From assembly GCA_905479925.1 (NCBI GenBank), contig CAJQOL010000184.1, positions 1 to 33,801 on the forward strand: a stretch of 33,801 bases of DNA, written 5' to 3'. Shown here one piece after another: positions 26,843-33,801 of the stretch (its first letter is position 1; each line of letters starts with the position of its first letter). Below the pieces are notes generated by a model. The model was not told the origin of the DNA. It ran no database searches and saw only the letters and a program-made list of their open reading frames with translations. Position numbers and translations under genes: made by a program. Source of the stretch: an uncultured Kangiellaceae bacterium. GTDB taxonomy: Bacteria > Pseudomonadota > Gammaproteobacteria > Enterobacterales > Kangiellaceae.

Positions 26843-28198
26843 TTAATCGTGGGTTAGGTTTCTCATCCATCGTTTACTTTTGAGGCGATGATGAAATAAG
26901 AAAGCCTTGCATAGCTCCTCAGAGTATGCGGTGAAGACAACCCAAAACAGTGGCCATTTGAAATAGAAGGCTGCAAGTATGGTTAATGGAATTCCTATCG
27001 TCCACATACCAATAAGATCGGTAACAAGGCACCACCTGTTGTCGCCACCAGCGCGTAATACGCCAACGGCGGTGGTCATGTTAAAAACCTTTAAACAACA
27101 ACCAAGTACAATAACTAGAAAGACACTCGATGCAAGGCTGAGCGTATCGGCCGGTAGATTTGAAAATGGCAAGAAGATAAGCGGTTTTATTAAGATAAAT
27201 ATTGAACCCAGAATTAGAGCGGCGACAGAGGCATAAAGAACAAATTGTTTTGCAATATCATAAGCCTGATCGAAGTTATTATTTCCCAGCTGGCGGCCAA
27301 CGATAATCGTAGATGCTGAAGCAAAGCCAAAAAATATTGAAATTAAAAGACCTTCAACCGGTGCTAGAAGGCTCATGACTGCAAGTTCTTCGGTACCTAT
27401 CTTAGAGTAGATCAGCTGATACCCTAACGTACCTAGAGACCATACGCCAAAGCTTAACATCATAGGAAGCATTAGTTTAACCAGCTTTGTCCATTCACTT
27501 GATTTATTCAACTTAGCAAATGCATCTCGGAAGGTGAAAATGCTCCGCGTATATTTTTGGCTAAATAACACCATCAATGACATTTGAAGAAAACGCGAGA
27601 TCACCGTTGCCCAGGCTGCTCCAGCTACACCTAACGGTGCTATTCCAAGTCCACCATGTATGAGCCAATAATTAAGTAAGATATTGAAGATTATAGCCAA
27701 AAAACTAATTTTTAACGGCAAGCGCACTTGGCCTATTGCTCGTAGTCCATTTTCTAGATTAATTGTAATAGCTATAAATAATAAGCTTGGCAAAACAATC
27801 CACAGGTAGTGGGTGGACAATTCTTGTACCTGTTTATCTTGTGTCGCTAAGGCGATTACAGTGTCTGCGTACAAGAAATTGAGGATAACAATGGGAATGA
27901 GCAGCAATATTGCACTAATGCTACCCATAATGATAATGGGGCCAATTCTATTTGGTTTTTTTGCACCGAAATATTGTGAAGCCAATACGCCGACTGCGGC
28001 GGCAATCCCGGAAATGATAATCAAAACCACAAATTGAATGCGATTACTTAGACCTACGGCGGCCACAGCAATGTTACCTAAATGTCCGACCATTAAGATG
28101 TCAATCATACTTAGAATGGTGACCAACATATTCTGTAATGAAACAGGCCAAGCTAGCGCGACACTTTGTCTAAATAGCGGTGTGTTATTTTTAAACAT
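26843..28198 (-). CDS. MATE-family efflux transporter
   Basis: The 451-residue protein has about twelve membrane helices in two halves. MATE/NorM features are ALAWPVSLQNMLVTILSMIDILMVG (in two parts) at the N-terminus, LGNIAVAAVGLSNRIQ, and the second-half MSLLAPVEGLLISIFFGFASASTIIVGRQLG (in two parts). These pumps use a sodium or proton gradient to expel cationic drugs or metabolites. It converges on the IMPase gene with only 37 bases between, where a small hairpin (agtat/atact, 26806-26819) is the only structure. The ATG at 28198 is preceded by an aagga-like site on the minus strand. Confidence 0.9.
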   Translation of the reverse strand: MFKNNTPLFRQSVALAWPVSLQNMLVTILSMIDILMVGHLGNIAVAAVGLSNRIQFVVLIIISGIAAAVGVLASQYFGAKKPNRIGPIIIMGSISAILLLIPIVILNFLYADTVIALATQDKQVQELSTHYLWIVLPSLLFIAITINLENGLRAIGQVRLPLKISFLAIIFNILLNYWLIHGGLGIAPLGVAGAAWATVISRFLQMSLMVLFSQKYTRSIFTFRDAFAKLNKSSEWTKLVKLMLPMMLSFGVWSLGTLGYQLIYSKIGTEELAVMSLLAPVEGLLISIFFGFASASTIIVGRQLGNNNFDQAYDIAKQFVLYASVAALILGSIFILIKPLIFLPFSNLPADTLSLASSVFLVIVLGCCLKVFNMTTAVGVLRAGGDNRWCLVTDLIGMWTIGIPLTILAAFYFKWPLFWVVFTAYSEELCKAFLFHHRLKSKRWMRNLTHD

Positions 28199-28451
28199 AA
28201 GGAGTCGTTTCTTTGGCTCTTTGTTAACCTATCTGTTTCATAGTTTTACGGATTTTTCAGGGGGGACGAAGGTTAACCCATATGACCAACAAAACCTATA
28301 CAACAAGCAGAGTATTTCGTTGTAATGGGCGTTTTAGACGTTTAACTGGTTTGCTGACAGAATGTTTACCACATGGGTAGGTACTGGCTATTGACGAGAA
28401 TCCTCATCCGCAAATCGCCCTCAATAGCTTAAAAGCAGTAGTGGCGAACTT

Positions 28452-29900
28452 CTAAATAAATGAAACCTTATTCTTATTTTCACTTTTTGACTTATAGAGG
28501 GCTTCGTCGACACGATCTACCAGTAATAGTTCTGAGTCGTCACTGCGGTTTAAAGTTGCACCAATACTTACTGTGATTTTTTTTCCATTTTCAAATTCAA
28601 GTTGTTCAACTAAATGACGAATTTTCTCAGCGAAATCTAGCGCGGAAGCTCGATCTCTATTTGGCGAGACAATAAGAAACTCTTCGCCACCCCAGCGGCC
28701 AAATAGGTCACTAGAACGGATCTTTTTTCCAATTTCGTTGGTTAGTGTAACAAGCACTCGATCCCCGAACGAGTGCCCGTAGCTATCATTGATTTTCTTA
28801 AAATCATCTATGTCGATCATCAACAGACCAAAGTGCTTGAGATCTCTTTTATATCGTTCAAGTTCATAGGCTATAAATTCCTTTATTCGAAACCTATTCC
28901 ATAATCCTGTTAATTGATCGAGTCGATATAATTTTTCAAGTTCTTGTTTCTTTCGGAGCAAGGAGTCAGTTAGTTGCTTCTTCTCGTTGGTATTTAATGC
29001 AATAACATAAATAATTAGCGAGAACACAGCTACAAATACCTGTAATTGTAATAATGAAAAATTTGCAGATTCCAAGATGAACGGGCCGAATCCGTTTGAC
29101 GTAGCGTACACGGCGACAAGTGAAACCGTTGCTTGAATGCTAAAGACGAGTTTTTGTTCGTAACTAACGCACACGATAAGCATTATAGGTAATAGAAGGG
29201 TGCCTAAGTAGACTATCCATTTATCTAGCTGAAAGAGGCCAAAGATAAATGCCGTGATTAAACCAGACGCAATTACTAGTGCCGTTATTATTGCAGTTTT
29301 TAGGACGGTTCTTTCTTTAAAAGGGCGCAGCCAAGAGAGCACAAGCGGGCCAAAGATGAGTGCTCCGACACCGTCGCCTACAAGCCAAGTAATAAAGGTC
29401 GTGGTAACCTTGTCGGCGGTTAGAAAATTGAATACGGATAATCCTAAGGTGCCAATAAAAGCGCTTATAAACGAACCTAGAATGACGGAGAGTAATATAA
29501 AAATCGAAAAGTTTTTTAGCGAGGTAAAAGGGTAATTTGTCTGACAATAGGCGGTAATCAATGATGCCATTAAAACGGTACTCATGACATCTCCAACGCC
29601 ATTCATAGTTGCCGCTGCAATTGATGCTAAAATATGGGAAAACGTTTCGAAACTAAAGTAGGCCCATATATTTCCCGCAAAAGCCCCTAGAAACACTCCA
29701 AGCCATATTTGTGAGCCCCGTTGTAAGGCTAGAGCAACCATTAAACCTGAAGGGATCCAAACCGGAGTCACATTACCGGGTTCAATGGCTAAAATTTGTC
29801 CGAGTCGAGCGCTGATTATATAGAGTGCAGCAATCCATAAGGTCTCAAAAAGACCCACTTTTTTTAAGTGCCAATCTTCAAATGAAATAGCTCTTACCAC
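28452..29900 (-). CDS. MASE1-GGDEF diguanylate cyclase
   Basis: The N-terminal 300 residues form about eight to nine membrane helices of the MASE1 sensor type (LWIAALYIISARLGQILAIEPGNVTPVWIPSGL, written in parts LWIAALYIISARL and VTPVWIPSG). A short coiled coil leads into the GGDEF domain. That domain has LDQLTGLWNRF, IDIDDFKKINDSYGH, the active site GRWGGEEF (about residues 402-409) and an intact inhibitory I-site RSSD five residues before GGEEF. It should make cyclic di-GMP from two GTP with product inhibition. The start is GTG at 29900, no ATG fits and no ribosome site is visible, so the start is the least certain part. Confidence 0.92.
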   Translation of the reverse strand: MVRAISFEDWHLKKVGLFETLWIAALYIISARLGQILAIEPGNVTPVWIPSGLMVALALQRGSQIWLGVFLGAFAGNIWAYFSFETFSHILASIAAATMNGVGDVMSTVLMASLITAYCQTNYPFTSLKNFSIFILLSVILGSFISAFIGTLGLSVFNFLTADKVTTTFITWLVGDGVGALIFGPLVLSWLRPFKERTVLKTAIITALVIASGLITAFIFGLFQLDKWIVYLGTLLLPIMLIVCVSYEQKLVFSIQATVSLVAVYATSNGFGPFILESANFSLLQLQVFVAVFSLIIYVIALNTNEKKQLTDSLLRKKQELEKLYRLDQLTGLWNRFRIKEFIAYELERYKRDLKHFGLLMIDIDDFKKINDSYGHSFGDRVLVTLTNEIGKKIRSSDLFGRWGGEEFLIVSPNRDRASALDFAEKIRHLVEQLEFENGKKITVSIGATLNRSDDSELLLVDRVDEALYKSKSENKNKVSFI

Positions 29901-30210
29901 CGGATTGTTAACTATTTTGAATGGTATAAGTTAACACTAGCCTCTTTTTGCAAACATATCAAATTTTGCTCTAATTTAAAGAGGTCAATGGTAGGGAAAC
30001 AAAACTGCATTTACCGTTTATTTTCTGAGTCATTTTGCCTAATTCTAGCGCTAAAGTGGGGGGCTATTTGCTTGATAGAAAATGGTCGTAATTACTAGAA
30101 TGTTGCTGCAATCTTATAAATACATTAAATACTTGCTAAGCGGCTCCGCGAGGGGGACATCGCAATCGATATTTGTTATGGTTGAGTAATTATAATAATA
30201 GGAAGCCTCT
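29901..30210. other. Divergent promoter region between the cyclase and amidohydrolase genes
   Basis: The 310 bases hold the control regions of two divergent genes. Near the cyclase start, GTTAACT (29907-29913) and AGTTAAC (29929-29935) form a perfect 7-bp inverted repeat, a possible operator. AGGAAG (about 30201-30206) is the ribosome site of the amidohydrolase. No tandem repeat or ORF is evident. Confidence 0.5.
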
Positions 30211-31557
30211 ATGAAATATCAATTCAGCAAGTTTGTCCAATCGGGTTTAAAAGTAATCATTGTATCCTTTAGTATCATTTGCGCTCCGTGGGGTATTGCG
30301 GATGAGTCATTAACGGCTCAAATAGAAGCTGATTATGGCTATTTGGATAAACTCTATAAAGACCTGCATCAGACGCCAGAAATTTCCTTTCAAGAAAAAA
30401 ATACTGCTAAAAAGATAGCTGGCCAGTTATCCTCTTTGGGGTTTGATGTCACAACAGATTATGGTGGTCATGGGGTTGTTGGAATACTGAAGAACGGCAA
30501 CGGTCCTACCGTTATGGTTAGAACGGATCTTGATGCCTTGCCAATTCATGAACAAACCGGTCTTCCTTATGCGAGTAAAGCAAAACAAAAAGATCGAGAC
30601 GGCAATGAAACCTATGCAATGCATGCCTGTGGCCATGATATTCATATGACGGTATTTACCGGCACGGCTAGACGCTTGGTCGCTAATAAAAACCTTTGGT
30701 CCGGGACCCTAATAATGATCGGACAGCCCGCTGAAGAGCGAAGTGGTGGTGCAAAAGCCATGTTAAAACAGGGACTGTTTACTGAGTTTCCTCGTCCAGA
30801 CTTTAACCTAGCGATACATGTCTCGGCGGATCTAAAGGCTGGCACTATTGGAGCTGCATCTGGTTATGCGATGGCAAACGTCGATTCGGTAGATATAATC
30901 GTTAAAGGGCAAAGTGGTCACGGCGCTTATCCTCAGAACACCAACGACCCGATCATGCTTTCGGCACAAATTATTCAATCGTTACAAACCATTGTTAGCC
31001 GAGAACTTTCACCGCTTGAACCCGCCGTAGTAACGGTCGGTTCAATACATGGTGGCTCCCAGCACAATATTATATCTAATCAAGTAAAAATGCAGCTAAC
31101 GCTTCGCTCGTATTCTACCGAGGTAAGAAATCATACCATTAAGGCAATTAAGCGAATGACTGCTAATTTAGCTCGAGCAGCTGGCTTGCCAGAAGCGTTA
31201 CTCCCAGAAGTTGTCGTACTCGATGAGTATACACCTGCCGCATACAATGAACCAAAGTTAACGGCTGGCATGGTTAGCTTGTTTGAGCAATTGATTGGCT
31301 CTGAAAACGTTATCGAACTTGGTCCCGAAATGGTTGGTGAAGACTTTGGTCGATATGGACAAGTTGAGCCTAAAATACCAAGTTTGATGTACCGCCTAGG
31401 TACCGTAAACGCGGAAGATTTTGAACGTTCGAAAGCAGGAAAAATAAGGCTACCTACTTTGCATTCTGCAGATTTTGCGCCTGATCCAAAACCGACCATT
31501 GTTACTGGAGTTAATTCTATGACTAGTGCGGTAATGAAAATAATGAAGGCAAATTAG
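30211..31557 (+). CDS. Exported M20D-family amidohydrolase
   Basis: The 448-residue protein starts with a Sec signal peptide (about 1-31, KFVQSGLKVIIVSFSIICAP, cleavage near GIA-DES). The M20D fold then follows: DLHQTPEISFQEKNTA, VMVRTDLDALPI, the metal-site HACGHDIHMTVFTG (about 137-150), GQPAEERSGGAKAML, GQSGHGAYPQ in the lid domain, and a final HSADF. Relatives hydrolyse N-acyl amino acids, such as IAA-amino acid conjugates, hippurate and N-acetyl-diaminopimelate. Export is less usual for the family but known. It lies one base before the MBL gene, so the two are coupled. Confidence 0.9.
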   Translation: MKYQFSKFVQSGLKVIIVSFSIICAPWGIADESLTAQIEADYGYLDKLYKDLHQTPEISFQEKNTAKKIAGQLSSLGFDVTTDYGGHGVVGILKNGNGPTVMVRTDLDALPIHEQTGLPYASKAKQKDRDGNETYAMHACGHDIHMTVFTGTARRLVANKNLWSGTLIMIGQPAEERSGGAKAMLKQGLFTEFPRPDFNLAIHVSADLKAGTIGAASGYAMANVDSVDIIVKGQSGHGAYPQNTNDPIMLSAQIIQSLQTIVSRELSPLEPAVVTVGSIHGGSQHNIISNQVKMQLTLRSYSTEVRNHTIKAIKRMTANLARAAGLPEALLPEVVVLDEYTPAAYNEPKLTAGMVSLFEQLIGSENVIELGPEMVGEDFGRYGQVEPKIPSLMYRLGTVNAEDFERSKAGKIRLPTLHSADFAPDPKPTIVTGVNSMTSAVMKIMKAN

Positions 31558-31558
31558 C

Positions 31559-32551
31559 ATGAGAAAGCCCTTTGTTACTCTTTTTCTAATAATCAATTGG
31601 TTGCTTGGCGGTTCGCAAGTTGCGGCTCAAAACGTTGATTTAAAACAACCACCGGCAACGGGGGCACCTTATATTTACGTGTTAGCTGTTGGGCAAGACG
31701 CAGGGTACCCGCAGGCCGGGTGTTTCAAACCACACTGTATGCCGGGTTGGATTGAGCCGACATTGCGTCGCGGAGCCGTTTCCTTAGGGTTAATTGATCC
31801 TGGCTCCAATCATAAATACATGTTTGAAGCAACGCCCAATTTTCCAGAGCAGTTATATATGTTTGAAAAGGAGGCTCCTTCAAGCCGATACAATTTTTCT
31901 GGCATATTTTTAACTCACGCGCATATAGGACATTATGCTGGATTGATGTTTTTAGGGCATGAAGCGATGGGGGCAGAACAAATGCCTGTTTATGCGATGC
32001 CTAGAATGACTGAGTACTTAAAAACTAATGGACCATGGGAGCAATTGGTAAAATATAACAATATAAAATTGATGCCGTTGAAGAACCAACAAGCAGAGGC
32101 GCTTCCATTTAAAAGCGGTTTGACTAAAGGAGAGGCACGGTTAAAAGTAACTCCCTTTATTGTTCCTCACCGAGACGAATACTCGGAAACCGTTGGTTAT
32201 CTAATCCAAGGTTCAAACAAGCGAGCTATTTTTATTCCAGATATTAATAAATGGGAACAATGGGAAACTAATATTGCAGAATTAATTAAGTCGGTTGATT
32301 ATGCGCTGATTGATGCCGCCTTTTATGCTGACGGTGAACTACCCGGGCGGGATATGTCGAAAATCCCTCACCCATTTGTCTCTGAAACGATGGATACTTT
32401 GAAAGGGCTGAGTAAAAAACATCGGGAAAAAGTATGGTTTATTCATATGAATCATACCAACCCGTTGTTGCGTGCAGATAGCGAACAGAGTAAACAAGTT
32501 AAATCAAAAGGTTTTAATATCGCGTACCAAGGCCTACGTCTCTCGCTGTAG
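31559..32551 (+). CDS. Exported PqqB-like metallo-beta-lactamase-fold protein
   Basis: The 330-residue protein has a signal peptide (MRKPFVTLFLIINWLLGGSQ, cleavage near VAA-QNV). The body resembles PqqB-like MBL proteins: LAVGQDAGYPQAGCFKPHC near the N-terminus and THAHIGHYAGL, where the Asp of HxHxDH is Gly. Later metal-ligand candidates are IVPHRDEY, FIPDINKW and FIHMNHTNPLL. PqqB oxidises a PQQ precursor, but no pqqA/C/D/E is here and export argues against cofactor synthesis. Hydrolase or oxygenase activity on another substrate is possible. Its ATG is one base after the amidohydrolase stop. Confidence 0.85.
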   Translation: MRKPFVTLFLIINWLLGGSQVAAQNVDLKQPPATGAPYIYVLAVGQDAGYPQAGCFKPHCMPGWIEPTLRRGAVSLGLIDPGSNHKYMFEATPNFPEQLYMFEKEAPSSRYNFSGIFLTHAHIGHYAGLMFLGHEAMGAEQMPVYAMPRMTEYLKTNGPWEQLVKYNNIKLMPLKNQQAEALPFKSGLTKGEARLKVTPFIVPHRDEYSETVGYLIQGSNKRAIFIPDINKWEQWETNIAELIKSVDYALIDAAFYADGELPGRDMSKIPHPFVSETMDTLKGLSKKHREKVWFIHMNHTNPLLRADSEQSKQVKSKGFNIAYQGLRLSL

Positions 32552-32571
32552 ATTAAAGCGGTAGCTCGAAA

Positions 32572-32635
32572 GTTTTGAATCGTTATTCTAGTTATTCAAG
32601 TTATTCAAGTTATTTAAGTTTTTTAAGCTATTTAA
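32572..32635. repeat. 9-bp tandem repeat, six exact units, touching the SDR ribosome site
   Basis: Six 9-bp units tile exactly from 32582 to 32635: gttattcta, gttattcaa twice, gttatttaa, gttttttaa and gctatttaa. A likely seventh (gttttgaat, 32572-32580) lies one base upstream. The last unit ends directly before the AAGGAG ribosome site (32636-32641) of the SDR gene, so copy number would change the distance from the MBL gene without touching the start. Confidence 0.85.
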
Positions 32636-32647
32636 AAGGAGTTCGAT

Positions 32648-33457
32648 ATGAATAGGTTTGTAGGTTTTTTTAATCGTGGAATAGAGCGCGTGATTCGTAG
32701 CCTAATGATAGTCGCTCTATTGGTGACCAGCCAGGCGAGTTTTGGCAGTGAAGCTAATAGCGAAGAGGCCACTGATCAACAGCAACAAACGGTATTGATA
32801 ACGGGAGCTAATCGCGGAATAGGCTTAGCGTTAGCGACCCATTTTCATCAACATGGTTATAAGGTGATTGCAACGGCACGTAAACCAACTAAAGCGCTCG
32901 AGTTGAACAAAGTTGGGGTAGAAGTTGTGCAATTAGATATAACTGATACAAAGAGTGTAACAGCGCTAAAATCCAAGTTAAAAGGTCGTCAGATTGACAT
33001 ATTACTTAATAACGCCGGAATTGGTGGACATAGTACCGCTAATTTCGAAGATTTAGATATTGAGCGCTTACAGACGGCTTTTAATGTTAATAGCTTAGGA
33101 GCGCTTAGAGTTATTCAAGCGTTAATGCCTAATTTGGATATGGGACCACGAAAAATTGTCGCAAGTGTAAGTAGCCGAATGGGGAGCATAAAAGAGAGTA
33201 GTGGTGGAGCTATTGGTTATCGTGCAAGTAAAACAGCATTAAATAGTTTTAACAAATCTTTGTCGGTCGAGTTCGCGAAACAAGGTTTTGTGTTTGTTGT
33301 ACTTCATCCAGGATGGGTGCGAACAGATATGACCAGCAGCAATGCAACTTACTCCACCAAAGAAAGTGCTCAAGGGCTTTTTAAAGTGATTACAGGGTTG
33401 TCAAAGGCCGATAATGGTCGCTTTTATGATTTACATGGAAAATCAATTGCTTGGTAG
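32648..33457 (+). CDS. Short-chain dehydrogenase/reductase with N-terminal signal sequence
   Basis: The 269-residue protein is a classical [11 protein letters not shown] is at residues 52-59, NNAGIG at 121-126, SVSSRMGS holds the catalytic Ser, and YRASK has Y191 and K195; HPGWVRTDM follows. It is preceded by 48 extra residues with a positive start and a hydrophobic core ([20 protein letters not shown], then an acidic Gln-rich linker). This looks like a Sec signal peptide or anchor and has no twin-arginine. The start is supported by AAGGAG (32636-32641) six bases before the ATG. Periplasmic export is odd for an NAD(P)H enzyme. The role is unknown. Confidence 0.88.
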   Translation: MNRFVGFFNRGIERVIRSLMIVALLVTSQASFGSEANSEEATDQQQQTVLITGANRGIGLALATHFHQHGYKVIATARKPTKALELNKVGVEVVQLDITDTKSVTALKSKLKGRQIDILLNNAGIGGHSTANFEDLDIERLQTAFNVNSLGALRVIQALMPNLDMGPRKIVASVSSRMGSIKESSGGAIGYRASKTALNSFNKSLSVEFAKQGFVFVVLHPGWVRTDMTSSNATYSTKESAQGLFKVITGLSKADNGRFYDLHGKSIAW

Positions 33458-33465
33458 TTTCGGTC

Positions 33466-33801
33466 ATGAATAGTGCGGAGCTAAAACAGTTAATAGAGAA
33501 GAAACTTTCATTTTCAAAGGTCGCTTTAGGGTATTTGCCGACGCCTTTATCTCCCTTGAAACGTTTCTCTCAACAATTACATGGACCGGAAATTTGGGTA
33601 AAGCGCGATGATCTAACCGGATTAGCGTTTGGTGGAAATAAGACTCGAAAACTGGAATATATCATCGGTGATGCGATTGAAAAGGGAGCTGATTGTCTGA
33701 TTACTGCGGGGGCTATTCAGTCAAACCACTGTCGGCAAACCGCGGCGGCTGCGGCTTATTTGGGTATGGATTGTCATCTTTTACTTGGCGGTGAAGAGCA
33801 T
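33466..33801 (+). CDS. D-cysteine desulfhydrase/ACC-deaminase-like PLP enzyme, 3' end cut off
   Basis: The frame runs from ATG 33466 to the window edge (112 residues). It starts eight bases after the SDR stop. [32 protein letters not shown] (the PLP lysine is K59 in GGNK) and [19 protein letters not shown] are the hallmarks of the ACC-deaminase/D-cysteine-desulfhydrase branch of fold-type II PLP enzymes. GAIQSNH and TRKLEY favour D-cysteine desulfhydrase over true ACC deaminase, but the discriminating C-terminal residues are outside the window. No signal peptide is visible, unlike the three genes before it. No clear ribosome site precedes it. Confidence 0.85.
   Translation, partial: MNSAELKQLIEKKLSFSKVALGYLPTPLSPLKRFSQQLHGPEIWVKRDDLTGLAFGGNKTRKLEYIIGDAIEKGADCLITAGAIQSNHCRQTAAAAAYLGMDCHLLLGGEEH

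Noticed and set aside
31559-32551. Gene symbol pqqB
   Set aside because: The signal peptide, the HxHxGH motif and the lack of other pqq genes argue against a true PqqB.
33466-33801. Ethylene-related ACC deaminase (acdS)
   Set aside because: The visible part fits the D-cysteine desulfhydrase branch better, and the discriminating C-terminal residues lie beyond the window.

Overview
The window looks like chromosomal DNA of a marine-type gammaproteobacterium, AT-leaning in composition. Supporting signs are a FimV homologue beside truA and accD, the fadD-rnd pair, a ycgL/mltB/ycgM/ycgN cluster, the soluble transhydrogenase SthA, and a candidate FadR-type operator in front of fadD. A relative of Kangiellaceae/Oceanospirillales would fit, but the sequence alone does not fix the genus. 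No phage, transposase, insertion sequence, CRISPR array or rRNA is visible. One tRNA (Asp, GUC) is present.

Layout. Positions 1-3.9 kb hold the 3' part of fimV, a terminator, truA and accD. A minus-strand YhiN/HI0933-type flavoprotein (4.07-5.25 kb) converges on accD across a tandem repeat. From 5.5 to 12.5 kb everything is on the plus strand: a ComFB-like protein, an alpha/beta hydrolase, fadD-rnd (1 bp apart), ycgL, mltB, ycgM and ycgN. From 12.8 to 15.7 kb is a two-gene acidic membrane module: an exported von Willebrand A protein ending in 35 Asp residues, and a coiled-coil membrane protein with an acidic tail. Then come the tRNA with its own promoter, an EamA transporter, a class I aminotransferase and sthA. 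From 20.2 to 24.2 kb three minus-strand genes follow: a PAS histidine kinase with a badly degraded ATP-binding domain, an unrecognised protein, and a RetSat/phytoene-desaturase-like oxidoreductase. From 24.6 to 26.8 kb is a small-molecule kinase plus inositol-monophosphatase-like phosphatase pair, converging on a MATE exporter. A MASE1-GGDEF diguanylate cyclase (minus) is divergent from a block of three consecutive genes with signal peptides: an M20D amidohydrolase, a PqqB-like metallo-beta-lactamase-fold protein and an SDR. The window ends inside a D-cysteine-desulfhydrase/ACC-deaminase-like PLP enzyme.

Most striking observations. (1) Four intergenic spaces carry short tandem repeats that tile exactly with different periods (24, 14, 16-17 and 9 bp). 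Three of them share a core close to RAGCAANGGYC. Two of them include the stop codon of a gene. (2) The histidine kinase keeps its phospho-acceptor His but has lost N-, G1- and G2-box residues. (3) The M20D/MBL/SDR block appears to be exported, including an SDR with a signal peptide, which is odd for an NAD(P)-dependent enzyme. (4) The VWA protein carries a GAY-microsatellite poly-Asp tail and is paired with a second acidic membrane protein. Most other genes are ordinary housekeeping or metabolic genes. All functional calls are from motifs and remembered family sequences; no search was run.
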